From an uncultured Clostridia bacterium (GTDB lineage Bacteria > Bacillota > Clostridia > Christensenellales > CAG-138), in NCBI GenBank assembly GCA_947168855.1, contig CAMVNO010000005.1:152439-216438 (forward strand): a DNA stretch of 64,000 nt, read 5' to 3'. Under the pieces are notes generated by a model. That model made no database searches. It saw nothing but the letters and a program-made list of their open reading frames with translations, and was not told where the DNA came from. A program made the position numbers and the translations under genes. Shown one piece after another: positions 1-10,049 of this stretch (position 1 is its first letter; each line of letters opens with the position of its first letter).

Positions 1-242
1 CCGGAGGGACGGATCGAATGCACCATGAAGCCGACCTCGTCGCTGTGCGCGTCGAGCATCAGAACGGGCTTATCGCCGGTGTTCCGCCTGCGGTACAGAT
101 ACAGATTGCGAAGATGATCCTCTTCGACCCGGCAGACGTCCCCGATCGCCGCCCTTGCGGCGCGGACCGTTTCGTCCTCGAAGCCGCTCGGTGCGTTCGC
201 CTCCGAAAGCGCCTTGAGCAAAGATAACTCGCGTTCCGTCAT
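1..242 (-). CDS. M42 family metallopeptidase (glutamyl aminopeptidase-like), N-terminal fragment cut by window edge
   Basis: The gene runs off the left edge, so only about 80 N-terminal residues are visible. Read on the minus strand it starts MTERELSLLKALSEANAPSG and contains LDAHSDEVGFMV. In M42 aminopeptidases the H-x-D of this segment supplies a metal ligand and the catalytic Asp, so this is the start of a cytosolic dinuclear-metal peptidase or deblocking aminopeptidase. The ATG overlaps the TGA of the upstream AlkZ-like gene as ATGA (positions 239-242), which points to translational coupling in a four-gene operon. The product cannot be typed more closely from this fragment. Confidence 0.8.
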   Translation of the reverse strand, partial: MTERELSLLKALSEANAPSGFEDETVRAARAAIGDVCRVEEDHLRNLYLYRRRNTGDKPVLMLDAHSDEVGFMVHSIRPS

Positions 243-946
243 AGCTGCCTCCCGTTTGCTGTGTTTGATCCGATCATCTTCAAAAGCGCACTCTCCGGCG
301 CGTGCGGAAAGAGCGCGGAAAGATGCGCGAGGATGCGTTCGCGCGATTCGTCCGGCGTGCGCGGACAGAAGAGCGCGTCCTCGCCGAACTGCGCCTCGGG
401 CGTGGTGTAGAGCGCAACGCCCCAGCCGTATTCCTTTCCGAACCTGTCCAGCCGATAGACGAAATCCGAGATGCAGAGCCAGCCCTGCATCATCAGCCGC
501 GTCACCGCCGTGTCGAAGCCCGTGTTGCCGCCCTTATGATAATTGCACTGCTGCTTTAGGTGCGGCGTCAGCATTGAGCCGTAGGTGCGCACGGCGTCAA
601 GAAGCTGCTTATCCTTATAAAAAACCAGCCCGTCCTCATACCATTCGTCGAAGGTCATGCCGTCGCGGCGCACGTTCAGAAAATCCGGGATCCATTCGCG
701 ATCGATAAACCCCGCCTTCTTCTGAAAGAACTTGCCGTACATGCACCGTCCCGCGCTTGCGACAGGGCCCTTCCAGTCCCAGACCGGCCAGTCGTCGCGC
801 CCGTCGACGGAGCCGTTGTACCAAAGCTCGCGCGGCGTGTGCTCCTCAAGCGAGAAGCCCGGGATCCCGTTTTCGAAGAACGGCAGAAACCCGAAGGTTT
901 CGATCAGCCGTTCCATGTCCTCCTTTGAACGGATCGGCTGCCGCAT
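239..946 (-). CDS. AlkZ/YcaQ-related winged-helix protein
   Basis: This 235-residue protein resembles the AlkZ-related proteins of Clostridia, which are distant relatives of DNA glycosylases that unhook crosslinked bases. The sequence has the family-style central stretch MQGWLCISDFVYRLDRFG followed by a C-terminal half without membrane segments. It is shorter than true AlkZ (about 360-400 residues), so glycosylase activity cannot be assumed. It starts 4 nt after the LURP-one stop and overlaps the M42 gene by 4 nt. The family assignment is from remembered sequence resemblance; the function is inferred. Confidence 0.6.
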   Translation of the reverse strand: MRQPIRSKEDMERLIETFGFLPFFENGIPGFSLEEHTPRELWYNGSVDGRDDWPVWDWKGPVASAGRCMYGKFFQKKAGFIDREWIPDFLNVRRDGMTFDEWYEDGLVFYKDKQLLDAVRTYGSMLTPHLKQQCNYHKGGNTGFDTAVTRLMMQGWLCISDFVYRLDRFGKEYGWGVALYTTPEAQFGEDALFCPRTPDESRERILAHLSALFPHAPESALLKMIGSNTANGRQL

Positions 947-949
947 AGT

Positions 950-1558
950 TCAGTTTCCCGAGCTCGAGGAAGACGAGGACGAAGCCGCCGCCGCGTTTTC
1001 ACGGTCACGGATCATGTGCTGCAGCGTGATGAGGATCGTAATGACCTTCTGCTCGTGCTCCGGCTTGTAGATGTCGATGCAGTACTTGTCGTGGAGCGAG
1101 AACATCTTCTGCCCGATCACCGCAATGATGCTGCCGTCGACGTCATACAGCTCGAAGTTGAGCGCCATGATGTTGCCTCTGAGCTGCCAGCCGAGCCCCT
1201 CGACGTTTGTGATGTCCTTGACGAGATGCCAAAGCTCGTTGGAAAGCTGGAAATCCGTCCCGTCCGCCATTTCGATGAAGTGACGCTCGTGCAGAGTCAG
1301 GATCTTTTTCCACATCTTTGCGACAAGGTTATCCTGTGCGTCGAAGATCTGCGTACGGTCATGCAGGGAGATCGCCTTGCTCTCGGCGCGGTATACGACC
1401 TGCCCGGCGTCATCTGTCACCTCGATGCGATGATGCAGCGAAAAGACCTTCGAAGATGTGTACAGCGAACGCGCCGGCTCGCCGAACCGTTCCACATTGT
1501 TGACGTTCGCCTGTTCGCCCTCCTCATGAAAGCGATGATACTTGGAAAACACACCCAT
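950..1558 (-). CDS. LURP-one-related (tubby-like) protein with poly-serine tail
   Basis: The protein is about 202 residues if translation begins at MGVFSKYHRF, which is preceded by GGGAGGT; the longer ORF adds 26 residues lacking a ribosome site and overlaps the upstream gene. Repeating SLHDR/TLHERHF/SLHDKY segments and regular beta-strand-like spacing match the LOR/tubby fold of YxjI-type proteins, which are soluble or membrane-phospholipid-associated with unknown biochemical role. The extreme C-terminus is acidic/alanine-rich and ends in eight consecutive serines plus GN, an unusual low-complexity tail. Second gene of the DUF3795-LURP-AlkZ-M42 operon. Confidence 0.75.
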   Translation of the reverse strand: MGVFSKYHRFHEEGEQANVNNVERFGEPARSLYTSSKVFSLHHRIEVTDDAGQVVYRAESKAISLHDRTQIFDAQDNLVAKMWKKILTLHERHFIEMADGTDFQLSNELWHLVKDITNVEGLGWQLRGNIMALNFELYDVDGSIIAVIGQKMFSLHDKYCIDIYKPEHEQKVITILITLQHMIRDRENAAAASSSSSSSSGN

Positions 1559-1571
1559 AAGATACCTCCCG

Positions 1572-1835
1572 TTATTGTGTATTGCGTACGGCGCACATGC
1601 GCCGGTAAGCTTCTCTGTGTCCTTCGGATTCCTCATAGAATCCCGCCATGTCCCCGCACGGGAACGTCTCGCATTGTCCGCAAGCCTCGATCCCCTTTGC
1701 CCGGCAGCATCCGACCGGCAGGCACGGATCGTCGCCCCATGCGGTGTCGCGGCAGCCGGAGCACTTGCCTTGCGTACAATCCGGGCAGACAGCGCAGTTC
1801 ACGCCGCAGTACGCGATCATCCGGTCGTTCCCCAT
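1572..1835 (-). CDS. DUF3795 cysteine-rich protein
   Basis: An 87-residue protein starting MGNDRMIAYCGVNC. It carries pairs of cysteines (CGVNCAVC, CSGC, CCRAKG, CGQCETFPCG) typical of DUF3795, a small putative metal-binding family common in anaerobes with no assigned reaction. I chose the ATG at 1835 because it is preceded by GGAGGGGG and follows a TATAAT box; the longer ORF's extra 35 residues are basic, unlike the family, and overlap the promoter. It is the first gene of the leftmost operon, 13 nt before the LURP-one gene. Confidence 0.8.
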   Translation of the reverse strand: MGNDRMIAYCGVNCAVCPDCTQGKCSGCRDTAWGDDPCLPVGCCRAKGIEACGQCETFPCGDMAGFYEESEGHREAYRRMCAVRNTQ

Positions 1836-1865
1836 GCTCCGTCTCCCCCTCCGATTTCTATGGAA

Positions 1866-1895
1866 ATTATACCACCACCCGCGCCCGCTCCGCAA
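1866..1895 (-). promoter_or_regulatory. Predicted sigma-A promoter of DUF3795 operon
   Basis: Read on the minus strand, TTGCGG and a perfect TATAAT are separated by 18 nt, ending about 30 nt before the start codon at 1835. The -35 box is only a partial match. Confidence 0.55.
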
Positions 1896-1965
1896 GACGC
1901 GCGGGGAGATTTTCACGGCAATTTGAAAGAATTGTGACACGAAAGCAAACTCATCGGCAGATGTA

Positions 1966-1993
1966 TTGCATTTTGCATAAACTGTGCTATGAT
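1966..1993 (+). promoter_or_regulatory. Predicted sigma-A promoter of clpB
   Basis: TTGCAT and TATGAT separated by 16 nt. The -10 box lies immediately before the CIRCE element, so transcription would start within or just before the operator. Confidence 0.6.
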
Positions 1994-1997
1994 ATGT

Positions 1998-2024
1998 TTA
2001 GCACTCGGATACAGAGAGTGCTAA
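1998..2024 (+). promoter_or_regulatory. CIRCE element (HrcA operator)
   Basis: A perfect inverted repeat TTAGCACTC-N9-GAGTGCTAA matches the CIRCE consensus at every arm position. CIRCE is bound by the heat-shock repressor HrcA. Here it sits between the -10 box and the clpB start (44 nt upstream of the ATG), so clpB should be de-repressed on heat or protein-folding stress. Confidence 0.97.
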
Positions 2025-2067
2025 AACGACGAAATACGGCGATGCCGTTTGATGGGAGGCGAAGCAT

Positions 2068-4650
<2,583 letters not shown>

Positions 4651-4662
4651 ACCCAAAATGCA

Positions 4663-4694
4663 AAAACGGCTTTCCTTTCCGGGAAAGCCGTTTT
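4663..4694. terminator. Bidirectional intrinsic terminator between clpB and HD-domain gene
   Basis: A 13-bp perfect stem, AAAACGGCTTTCC paired with GGAAAGCCGTTTT around a 6-nt loop. A-runs on one side and T-runs on the other let it act for both convergent genes. Confidence 0.9.
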
Positions 4695-4701
4695 CTTATT
4701 C

Positions 4702-5691
4702 TCATTCTCCCGCGATCCAGTCCGTCTGCGGATCGGAAAGGAACGCGTCCCTTGCGATGCGAAACGCGTCCGAATACGCGGAAACGCGTCCGACGCCTCG
4801 GATCAGCGGGTCGATGTACCGCTTCTTCGCCGCGATCCTGCGCCATTGCCCTTCGCCTACCGGCGTTTCGGCGCGGCGCATCACATGATATGCGCGATAG
4901 CGGCGCCATGCCGCGGCGGTCCGTTCGTCCCGCAAAAGCTTTGCGCTAACCTCCGGCTCGGTCGTATAGAGGTCGGCTTCGGTCAGCACGCCGAGACCGA
5001 TCGCGTCCTTCAACAGCTCGGACAGCATCTGCATCGCGAAGCGATCCTCGTCGGAGACGTAGATCTTCGAGCACGCAAGCGACGCAAACGCAAAATTCTC
5101 TGCAAGCCTTGCGTCCGAAAACACCAGCTCCGGCGCGCCGTTCTCATTTGTGCCGACAGACAGGTCCGCATAGAACGCTTTGACCTCGTCGATCGTACGG
5201 ATGCGGTAATTCAGCAGGTTCCCGAGCGTATATTCGAGCCGGTCGGCGGAAAGACACGGCGAATCGTTGTCCGCGATCGGATAGATGTGATAATCGCAGA
5301 CGCCGTCGGTTACGAACCCGTGCGCGCGAAGAACGCGCTGCAGCGCTTCGTCGCCCTCGATGATCGCGCGGGTGCCGTCCTCGGTCGATTCCTGCACAAG
5401 GTAGTCGCCTCTTAAAAAGTCCACGACGTGCGCAAACACGGGCGTTGCGACATCGTGCAGAAGCCCCGCAACCGCCTGTTTTTCATCCTGCGTGAAATGC
5501 CACACGATCAGGGCGACGCCGAGGCTGTGATCGAACCGCGAATACGGCGATAAACCCGCAAACCGCGGAAACGCCGTATACTCGCAGCCGCAGTTCATGC
5601 CGACGGCTTTGAGCCGCTTAAGGCACGGCGCCGCGATGCATTCGCCGACCGCCGCGGGGATTTCATTATGATACAGTCCGTGATGTTCCAT
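4702..5691 (-). CDS. HD-domain metal-dependent phosphohydrolase family protein
   Basis: This 329-residue protein has an N-terminal HD-type domain: RFDHSLGVALIVWHF supplies the first His and LLHDVATPVFAHVVDF the His-Asp pair and a following His. HD domains bind divalent metals and usually hydrolyse nucleotides or phosphodiesters (dNTPase, (p)ppGpp or cyclic-nucleotide types); the substrate cannot be read from the sequence. No membrane segment or signal peptide. The start ATG has only a weak upstream GGGGAAAAG, so initiation is less certain than elsewhere. It is transcribed away from tyrS and toward clpB, with no partner gene. Confidence 0.75.
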   Translation of the reverse strand: MEHHGLYHNEIPAAVGECIAAPCLKRLKAVGMNCGCEYTAFPRFAGLSPYSRFDHSLGVALIVWHFTQDEKQAVAGLLHDVATPVFAHVVDFLRGDYLVQESTEDGTRAIIEGDEALQRVLRAHGFVTDGVCDYHIYPIADNDSPCLSADRLEYTLGNLLNYRIRTIDEVKAFYADLSVGTNENGAPELVFSDARLAENFAFASLACSKIYVSDEDRFAMQMLSELLKDAIGLGVLTEADLYTTEPEVSAKLLRDERTAAAWRRYRAYHVMRRAETPVGEGQWRRIAAKKRYIDPLIRGVGRVSAYSDAFRIARDAFLSDPQTDWIAGE

Positions 5692-5749
5692 GCGTTTATT
5701 CTATCAGCTTTTCCCCGCAAAGTCAAAGACGGCGTGCCGCATAAAAGGC

Positions 5750-5778
5750 TTGACACAGTCCGGGTTATCGTATATAAT
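5750..5778 (+). promoter_or_regulatory. Consensus sigma-A promoter of tyrS
   Basis: Perfect TTGACA and perfect TATAAT separated by 17 nt. The leader to the start codon is only about 55 nt, too short for a T-box. Confidence 0.9.
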
Positions 5779-5838
5779 TTCTCACGATTATCGAACGAAA
5801 AACGGACTTTTTTTCTGATATAACAGGAGGATGACACC

Positions 5839-7059
5839 ATGCAGATTTATGAGGAACTGAAAGCGCGCGGACTGATCGCGCAGGTCACGGACGAAGCGGA
5901 GATCAGAAATCTCATCAACAACGGCGGCGCGAAGTTCTATATCGGCTTCGACTGCACCGCGGACAGTCTGACGGCGGGGCACTTCATGGCGCTGACGCTG
6001 ATGAAGCGTCTGCAGATGGCGGGCAACAAGCCGGTCGCGCTGATCGGCGGCGGCACGACCATGATCGGCGACCCCTCGGGCAGAACCGACATGCGCAAGA
6101 TGCTGACCAAGGAAGACATCGACCACAACGCGGAATGCTTCAAGCGGCAGATGGAGCGCTTCATTGAGTTCGGCGAGGGCAAGGCGGAGATGGTCAACAA
6201 CGCCGACTGGCTCTTAAAGCTCAACTATGTGGACATGCTGCGCGAGGTCGGCACGTGCTTCTCGGTCAACAACATGCTCCGCGCGGAGTGCTATAAGCAG
6301 CGCATGGAGAAAGGTCTCTCCTTCCTCGAGTTCAACTACATGATCATGCAGAGCTACGACTTCTACTATCTGTACATGAACCACGGCTGCAACATGCAGT
6401 TCGGCGGCGACGATCAGTGGTCGAACATGCTCGGCGGCACGGAGCTGATTCGCCGCAAGCTCGGCAAGGACGCGTACGCGATGACGATCACGCTCTTGAC
6501 CGACTCGCAGGGCAAGAAGATGGGCAAGACCGCCGGCAACGCGGTCTGGCTCGATCCGAACAAGACCACGCCGTTCGAGTTCTATCAGTACTGGCGCAAC
6601 GTCGACGACGCGGACGTGATGAAATGCATCCGCATGCTGACCTTCATCCCGATCGAAACGATCGACGAAATGGACCGCTGGGACGGAAGCCGCATCAACG
6701 AAAAGAAGGAGATCCTTGCGTTCGAGCTCACCAAGCTCGTGCACGGCGAGGAGGAAGCAATCAAGGCGCAGACCGCGGCGCGCGCGCTGTTTAGCGGCGC
6801 AGGCGACGACGCGAACATGCCGTCATTTGCGGTTCCCGCGGATGCGATCGTTGACGGAAAGATCAACATTGTCGACATGCTTCTTCTGGGCTGCATCGAC
6901 AAGTCCAAGGGAAAGGTCAGAACACTCATCGAGCAGGGCTCGATCTCGCTGGACGGCGAACGCGTCGACGACACGTGGATGAACGTCACCGAGGAACAGC
7001 TCAAGGCTGGCGTGAAGATCAGAAAAGGCAAGAAGACCTATGTGAAATTCACGCTGTAA
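5839..7059 (+). CDS. tyrS: Tyrosyl-tRNA synthetase
   Basis: The 406-residue class Ic synthetase charges tRNA-Tyr. The catalytic Rossmann domain shows GFDCTADSLTAGHFMAL (the HIGH-equivalent, here TAGH) and the KMSKS-equivalent KKMGKTAGNAVWL; the C-terminal 70 residues form an S4 RNA-binding domain (KVRTLIEQGSISLDGERV). Length and motif spacing match bacterial TyrS. Start ATG follows CAGGAGG with 8-nt spacing. It is alone in its transcription unit, driven by a consensus promoter with no T-box leader, so regulation by uncharged tRNA is not evident here. Confidence 0.95.
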   Translation: MQIYEELKARGLIAQVTDEAEIRNLINNGGAKFYIGFDCTADSLTAGHFMALTLMKRLQMAGNKPVALIGGGTTMIGDPSGRTDMRKMLTKEDIDHNAECFKRQMERFIEFGEGKAEMVNNADWLLKLNYVDMLREVGTCFSVNNMLRAECYKQRMEKGLSFLEFNYMIMQSYDFYYLYMNHGCNMQFGGDDQWSNMLGGTELIRRKLGKDAYAMTITLLTDSQGKKMGKTAGNAVWLDPNKTTPFEFYQYWRNVDDADVMKCIRMLTFIPIETIDEMDRWDGSRINEKKEILAFELTKLVHGEEEAIKAQTAARALFSGAGDDANMPSFAVPADAIVDGKINIVDMLLLGCIDKSKGKVRTLIEQGSISLDGERVDDTWMNVTEEQLKAGVKIRKGKKTYVKFTL

Positions 7060-7065
7060 ACAATC

Positions 7066-7100
7066 AAAAAAGCGCCCCCAACGATTGTGTTCGGGGCGCT
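7066..7100 (-). terminator. Intrinsic terminator of DUF6273 lipoprotein gene
   Basis: AGCGCCCC pairs with GGGGCGCT; on the minus strand the stem is followed by six T residues. It also closes tyrS on the plus strand, though without a good T-run. Confidence 0.85.
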
Positions 7101-7110
7101 GTTCTGTCTG

Positions 7111-7914
7111 TTAAAACTGGATTGTGATTACGGGGCGTACGCCCTTTCCGTGAAACGTCATCGCGAAGCTCCAGATGTCCTCCCCATCGCCTTTCATGGC
7201 ATACGCACAGTAGCACTCCACATAGTCCCATGTTTCGTCATCCCATTCATAAGCGGGGTCCTCGCAGCTTTCACCAAGCCACCAGAAATCCTTCTTCTCG
7301 TTGAATCCGCGCACTTCAATTGCGTATTCCGTAGCCTTCGCCTTTCGATACTCCAGCGGCAGTTTCTTGGCTTCCGATCGGTTCAGCAGCGTAACGCCGT
7401 TTGTGAGCATCTGGCGTTCCTCATCGGAGAACGCGTCTTTTTTGAACTCTTTATTCAGCCAGCGGTACAATTCGGAGTCTTCAAACTCCACCATATCGAA
7501 CTTGCCGCTGTGATACCGACAGCTGTCAAGGCAGTATTTGGACATCAGCCGGACCTTATTGCCGTCAATCTTAATGACGTACCATTCGATGGGCGTTTCG
7601 GAACCCATTTCGGTCTGGATATATCTGCCGAAGGTCACTACGTCATACAACGAAAGCTCTTTTGCAGAGAGAACCGACTTTCCGCTCTTCCTGACCGGCG
7701 ATTCCTCCGTCGACTCTGTCGTATCCTCTTTCGGTTCGGTCGGCTGCCCGATCGGCTCGGTCGTATCCTCTTTCGGTTCGGTCGGTTCCTGCGCCGGTGC
7801 AGGCGTATCCGTGACCCATTCCAGTCTGCCGCCCGGCAGACAGGCGACCGACCCCAGCAACAAAACTGCCAGAGCGGCGACAGCAATCATTTTCAACCCC
7901 GTGTTTTTCTTCAT
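7111..7914 (-). CDS. Lipoprotein with DUF6273 domain
   Basis: The start chosen is MKKNTGLKMIAVAALAVLLL, preceded by AAGGGGG, giving about 267 residues; the longer ORF adds 42 residues without a signal. A hydrophobic signal segment ends in a lipobox-like GSVAC, so the protein should be lipid-anchored outside the membrane. A Thr/Pro/Glu-rich linker with a 14-residue repeat follows. The rest matches DUF6273: TFGRYIQTE, IEWYVIKIDG, LYRWLNKEF and the ending GVRPVITI. This family is common in gut Firmicutes and its function is unknown. It stands alone with its own promoter and terminator. Confidence 0.8.
   Translation of the reverse strand: MKKNTGLKMIAVAALAVLLLGSVACLPGGRLEWVTDTPAPAQEPTEPKEDTTEPIGQPTEPKEDTTESTEESPVRKSGKSVLSAKELSLYDVVTFGRYIQTEMGSETPIEWYVIKIDGNKVRLMSKYCLDSCRYHSGKFDMVEFEDSELYRWLNKEFKKDAFSDEERQMLTNGVTLLNRSEAKKLPLEYRKAKATEYAIEVRGFNEKKDFWWLGESCEDPAYEWDDETWDYVECYCAYAMKGDGEDIWSFAMTFHGKGVRPVITIQF
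7721..7785. repeat. 42-bp period direct repeat in lipoprotein linker
   Basis: The 23-nt string beginning GTATCCTCTTTCGG occurs exactly twice, 42 nt apart, and encodes PTEPKEDTTE twice in the extracellular linker of the DUF6273 protein. Such linkers are prone to length change by slippage. Confidence 0.9.
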
Positions 7915-8044
7915 CGATGAATCCCCCTTTTTTATCGATTTCGGGATCGTCCGGAACCTGTTCATATAGCGTTCGGGATCTGCGCATATCCGCGGCGCCG
8001 AACTGTATGATCCCGATTCTTTCAACGATCCTTCAATCATTTTG

Positions 8045-8073
8045 ATTATATCATCCGTTTTTCAAAAACACAA
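8045..8073 (-). promoter_or_regulatory. Predicted sigma-A promoter of DUF6273 lipoprotein gene
   Basis: On the minus strand TTGTGT-17 nt-TATAAT, leaving a leader of about 120 nt before the chosen start at 7914. Confidence 0.6.
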
Positions 8074-8149
8074 GCCGGCTTTTTGCTGATCCGCGATCAT
8101 CTCCCGTCTTTCTGCGCCGTTTTTCGTTTGCGGACGGGCAATGCCGCGC

Positions 8150-8178
8150 TTGCATTTTGGAAGGCATTATGATATGAT
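8150..8178 (+). promoter_or_regulatory. Predicted sigma-A promoter of the preQ1-controlled transporter gene
   Basis: TTGCAT and TATGAT with 17-nt spacing, ending 25 nt before the riboswitch. Confidence 0.65.
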
Positions 8179-8203
8179 GCAGTTCGTCCCCCGCGGACGC
8201 AAA

Positions 8204-8240
8204 CGGTGTCTCTTGGTAACCACCGCAAAAAAACAAGGAG
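8204..8240 (+). promoter_or_regulatory. PreQ1-I riboswitch overlapping the ribosome binding site
   Basis: CGGTG (8204-8208) pairs with CACCG (8221-8225) to form P1. The loop ends in GGTAAC, whose last C (8220) corresponds to the ligand-pairing cytosine. An A-rich tail CAAAAAAACAAGGAG follows, and its AAGG is expected to form the P2 pseudoknot with the loop. This order and spacing match the minimal preQ1-I class (the Thermoanaerobacter-type aptamer). AAGGAG is also the Shine-Dalgarno of the next gene, 11 nt before its ATG, so ligand binding should block translation. The identity of the downstream gene supports the call. Confidence 0.88.
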
Positions 8241-8251
8241 TGTTCTTTCCC

Positions 8252-8971
8252 ATGAAAAAAACGATCGCGGAATTTCGCGAAATGCTGAAAACCGTTCCCC
8301 CGCTTCTTCTGACGCTGACCGTTCTGTCCATTGTCGGCATGAATCTTCTGGCGAACAAAAGCATCGACACCGGGCTCGACTGGCTTGCGCTCGACTGCGG
8401 GATCATCCTCTCGTGGCTGACGTTTCTCACCATGGACATCCTCACCCACTGCTACGGTCCGCGCGCGGCAACGCTGTTCTCGGTCTTTGCGCTCGCGCTG
8501 AATCTCTTTATGGCGGGGATCTTCTTTCTCGCAAGCCGTATCCCCGGCGTGTGGGGCGAAAGCTTCGTCGAGGGCAGCGAAGCCGTGATCAACGCCGCGC
8601 TCGACGGCACGTTTGCCGGCACGTGGTACATTATTCTCGGCAGCTCGGTTGCGTTTCTCGTGTCCGCGTTCGTCAACAATTTCTTAAACTACGGCATCGG
8701 AAAGCTGCTCAAAAAGAGAGAAGGCTTCGGGCGTTTCGCGCTGCGGTCGTATGTGTCCACATTCGTCGGTCAGTTCGTCGACAACCTCGTCTTTGCGCTG
8801 CTCGTGAGCCGGATCTTCTTCGGCTGGACCATGCTGCAGTGCCTGACCTGCGCGCTCACCGGCGCCGTGTGCGAGCTGCTCTTTGAGGTCGTGTTCTCGC
8901 CGCTGGGCTATCGCATCGCAAAGCGGATCACGGATCGCCGGATCCCGGTCCCGGAAGGAGCGGCGGCATGA
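8252..8971 (+). CDS. YhhQ/VUT-family queuosine precursor transporter
   Basis: From MKKTIAEFREML the protein is 239 residues with six or so hydrophobic segments and no signal peptide. Family-like features are LTFLTMDILTHCYGPRAA, VNNFLNYGIGKLLKK and SYVSTFVGQFVDNLVF, matching the VUT (COG1738) family, whose members import preQ0/preQ1 or queuine for tRNA modification. The start is fixed by AAGGAG, which also belongs to the preQ1-I riboswitch, so the transporter is shut off when precursor is plentiful. The gene overlaps the next one by ATGA. Exact substrate (preQ0, preQ1 or queuine) is not determinable. Confidence 0.88.
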   Translation: MKKTIAEFREMLKTVPPLLLTLTVLSIVGMNLLANKSIDTGLDWLALDCGIILSWLTFLTMDILTHCYGPRAATLFSVFALALNLFMAGIFFLASRIPGVWGESFVEGSEAVINAALDGTFAGTWYIILGSSVAFLVSAFVNNFLNYGIGKLLKKREGFGRFALRSYVSTFVGQFVDNLVFALLVSRIFFGWTMLQCLTCALTGAVCELLFEVVFSPLGYRIAKRITDRRIPVPEGAAA

Positions 8972-9615
8972 ACGTATTGATCACCGGCACTTCCCGCGGC
9001 ATCGGCAAAGCGATCGCCGAACGGTTTTTAACCGAAGGACACGCGGTTTTCGGCGTGGATCTCTGCCCCGCCGCGATCGAACACCCGAACTACACGCATT
9101 TTACGCGCGACATCCGCGACGAACGCCCGCTTGATATTCCCGATCCGGAGATCCTCATCAACAACGCGGGCACGCTCGAAGAAACCGACGCGATCGACGT
9201 GAACCTTTCGGGCACGATCCGCTTTACCGAGCGGTTTCTGGATTCGCCCGCGCTTCGTTCGATCCTGTTCATTGCGTCCGCCTCGGCGCGCAACGGCGCG
9301 GAGTTTCCGTATTACGTCGCGAGCAAAGCCGGGATCGTCGGCTACATGAAGTATCTTGCGAACGCCTTGGGCAAGCGCGGGATCACGGTGAATTCCATCT
9401 CTCCCGGCGGCGTGGTCACGCCCGCAAACGCGCACATTTTGGAAAGCGAAGCGCTGTATGCGGCGGTCAAGAACGAAACATTGCTCGGAAAATGGGCGGA
9501 CGCCGACGAGATTGCGGCGCTGAGCTGCGCATTGACCGTCGAAAACCGCTCGATCACCGGCGAGGACATTCTCGTCGACAACGGCGAGATGCTCAAATCG
9601 AATTTCATTTGGTAA
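8968..9615 (+). CDS. Short-chain dehydrogenase/reductase (SDR)
   Basis: A 215-residue classical SDR: cofactor motif TGTSRGIG near the N-terminus, NNAG, catalytic Tyr-Lys as YVASK, a preceding SASA serine region, and SPGGV before the substrate loop. These enzymes transfer hydride between NAD(P)H and carbonyl/alcohol substrates. It is slightly shorter than the usual 240-250 residues. Its ATG overlaps the transporter's stop (ATGA), so it is probably co-transcribed with the preQ1-controlled gene and translationally coupled, but no link to queuosine chemistry can be claimed from sequence. Confidence 0.85.
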   Translation: MNVLITGTSRGIGKAIAERFLTEGHAVFGVDLCPAAIEHPNYTHFTRDIRDERPLDIPDPEILINNAGTLEETDAIDVNLSGTIRFTERFLDSPALRSILFIASASARNGAEFPYYVASKAGIVGYMKYLANALGKRGITVNSISPGGVVTPANAHILESEALYAAVKNETLLGKWADADEIAALSCALTVENRSITGEDILVDNGEMLKSNFIW

Positions 9616-9629
9616 AAACGGAGGAAGCC

Positions 9630-10049
9630 ATGGAGTACAAAAGATTCAACGACACGATCCTGCTTCGGATCGACCGCGGCGAGGAGATCGTCGAAACGTT
9701 GAAGACGGTTGCGGAAAAGGAGCATATCCGGCTTGCAAGCGTTTCCGCGCTCGGCGCGACGGACGATTTTACCGTCGGCGTATACGACGTCGCGAAAAAG
9801 CGCTACGATTCCAGAACCTTTACCGGTCCGCACGAGATCGTATCTCTCGTCGGCACGATCACCGAAAAGGACGGCGCGTTCTATCAGCATCTGCATATGA
9901 GCGCGGGCAACGCCGCCTGCGAGATCTTCGGCGGGCATCTGAACCGCGCGGTGGTTTCCGTGACCTGCGAAATGGTGATCCGCGTGATAAACGGCGCGGT
10001 CGACCGCGCGCCGGATCCGCAGACCGGGATCAATCTTCTGCGGTTCTGA
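9630..10049 (+). CDS. PPC/DUF296-domain protein
   Basis: The 139-residue protein starts MEYKRFNDTILLRIDRGEE after an ACGGAGG site. It matches the PPC (DUF296) domain: regular alpha/beta pattern, LASVSALGA, HLHMSAGN and FGGHLNRAVV. Stand-alone bacterial PPC proteins form trimers; plant members bind AT-rich DNA, but the bacterial role is unsettled. Third gene of the preQ1-controlled set, 14 nt after the SDR. Its 3' end overlaps the convergent membrane-protein pseudogene by 20 bp. Confidence 0.8.
   Translation: MEYKRFNDTILLRIDRGEEIVETLKTVAEKEHIRLASVSALGATDDFTVGVYDVAKKRYDSRTFTGPHEIVSLVGTITEKDGAFYQHLHMSAGNAACEIFGGHLNRAVVSVTCEMVIRVINGAVDRAPDPQTGINLLRF

Noticed and set aside
5779-5838. T-box leader for tyrS
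   Set aside because: Only about 55 nt lie between the -10 box and the ATG; no specifier stem or TGG anti-terminator bulge fits.
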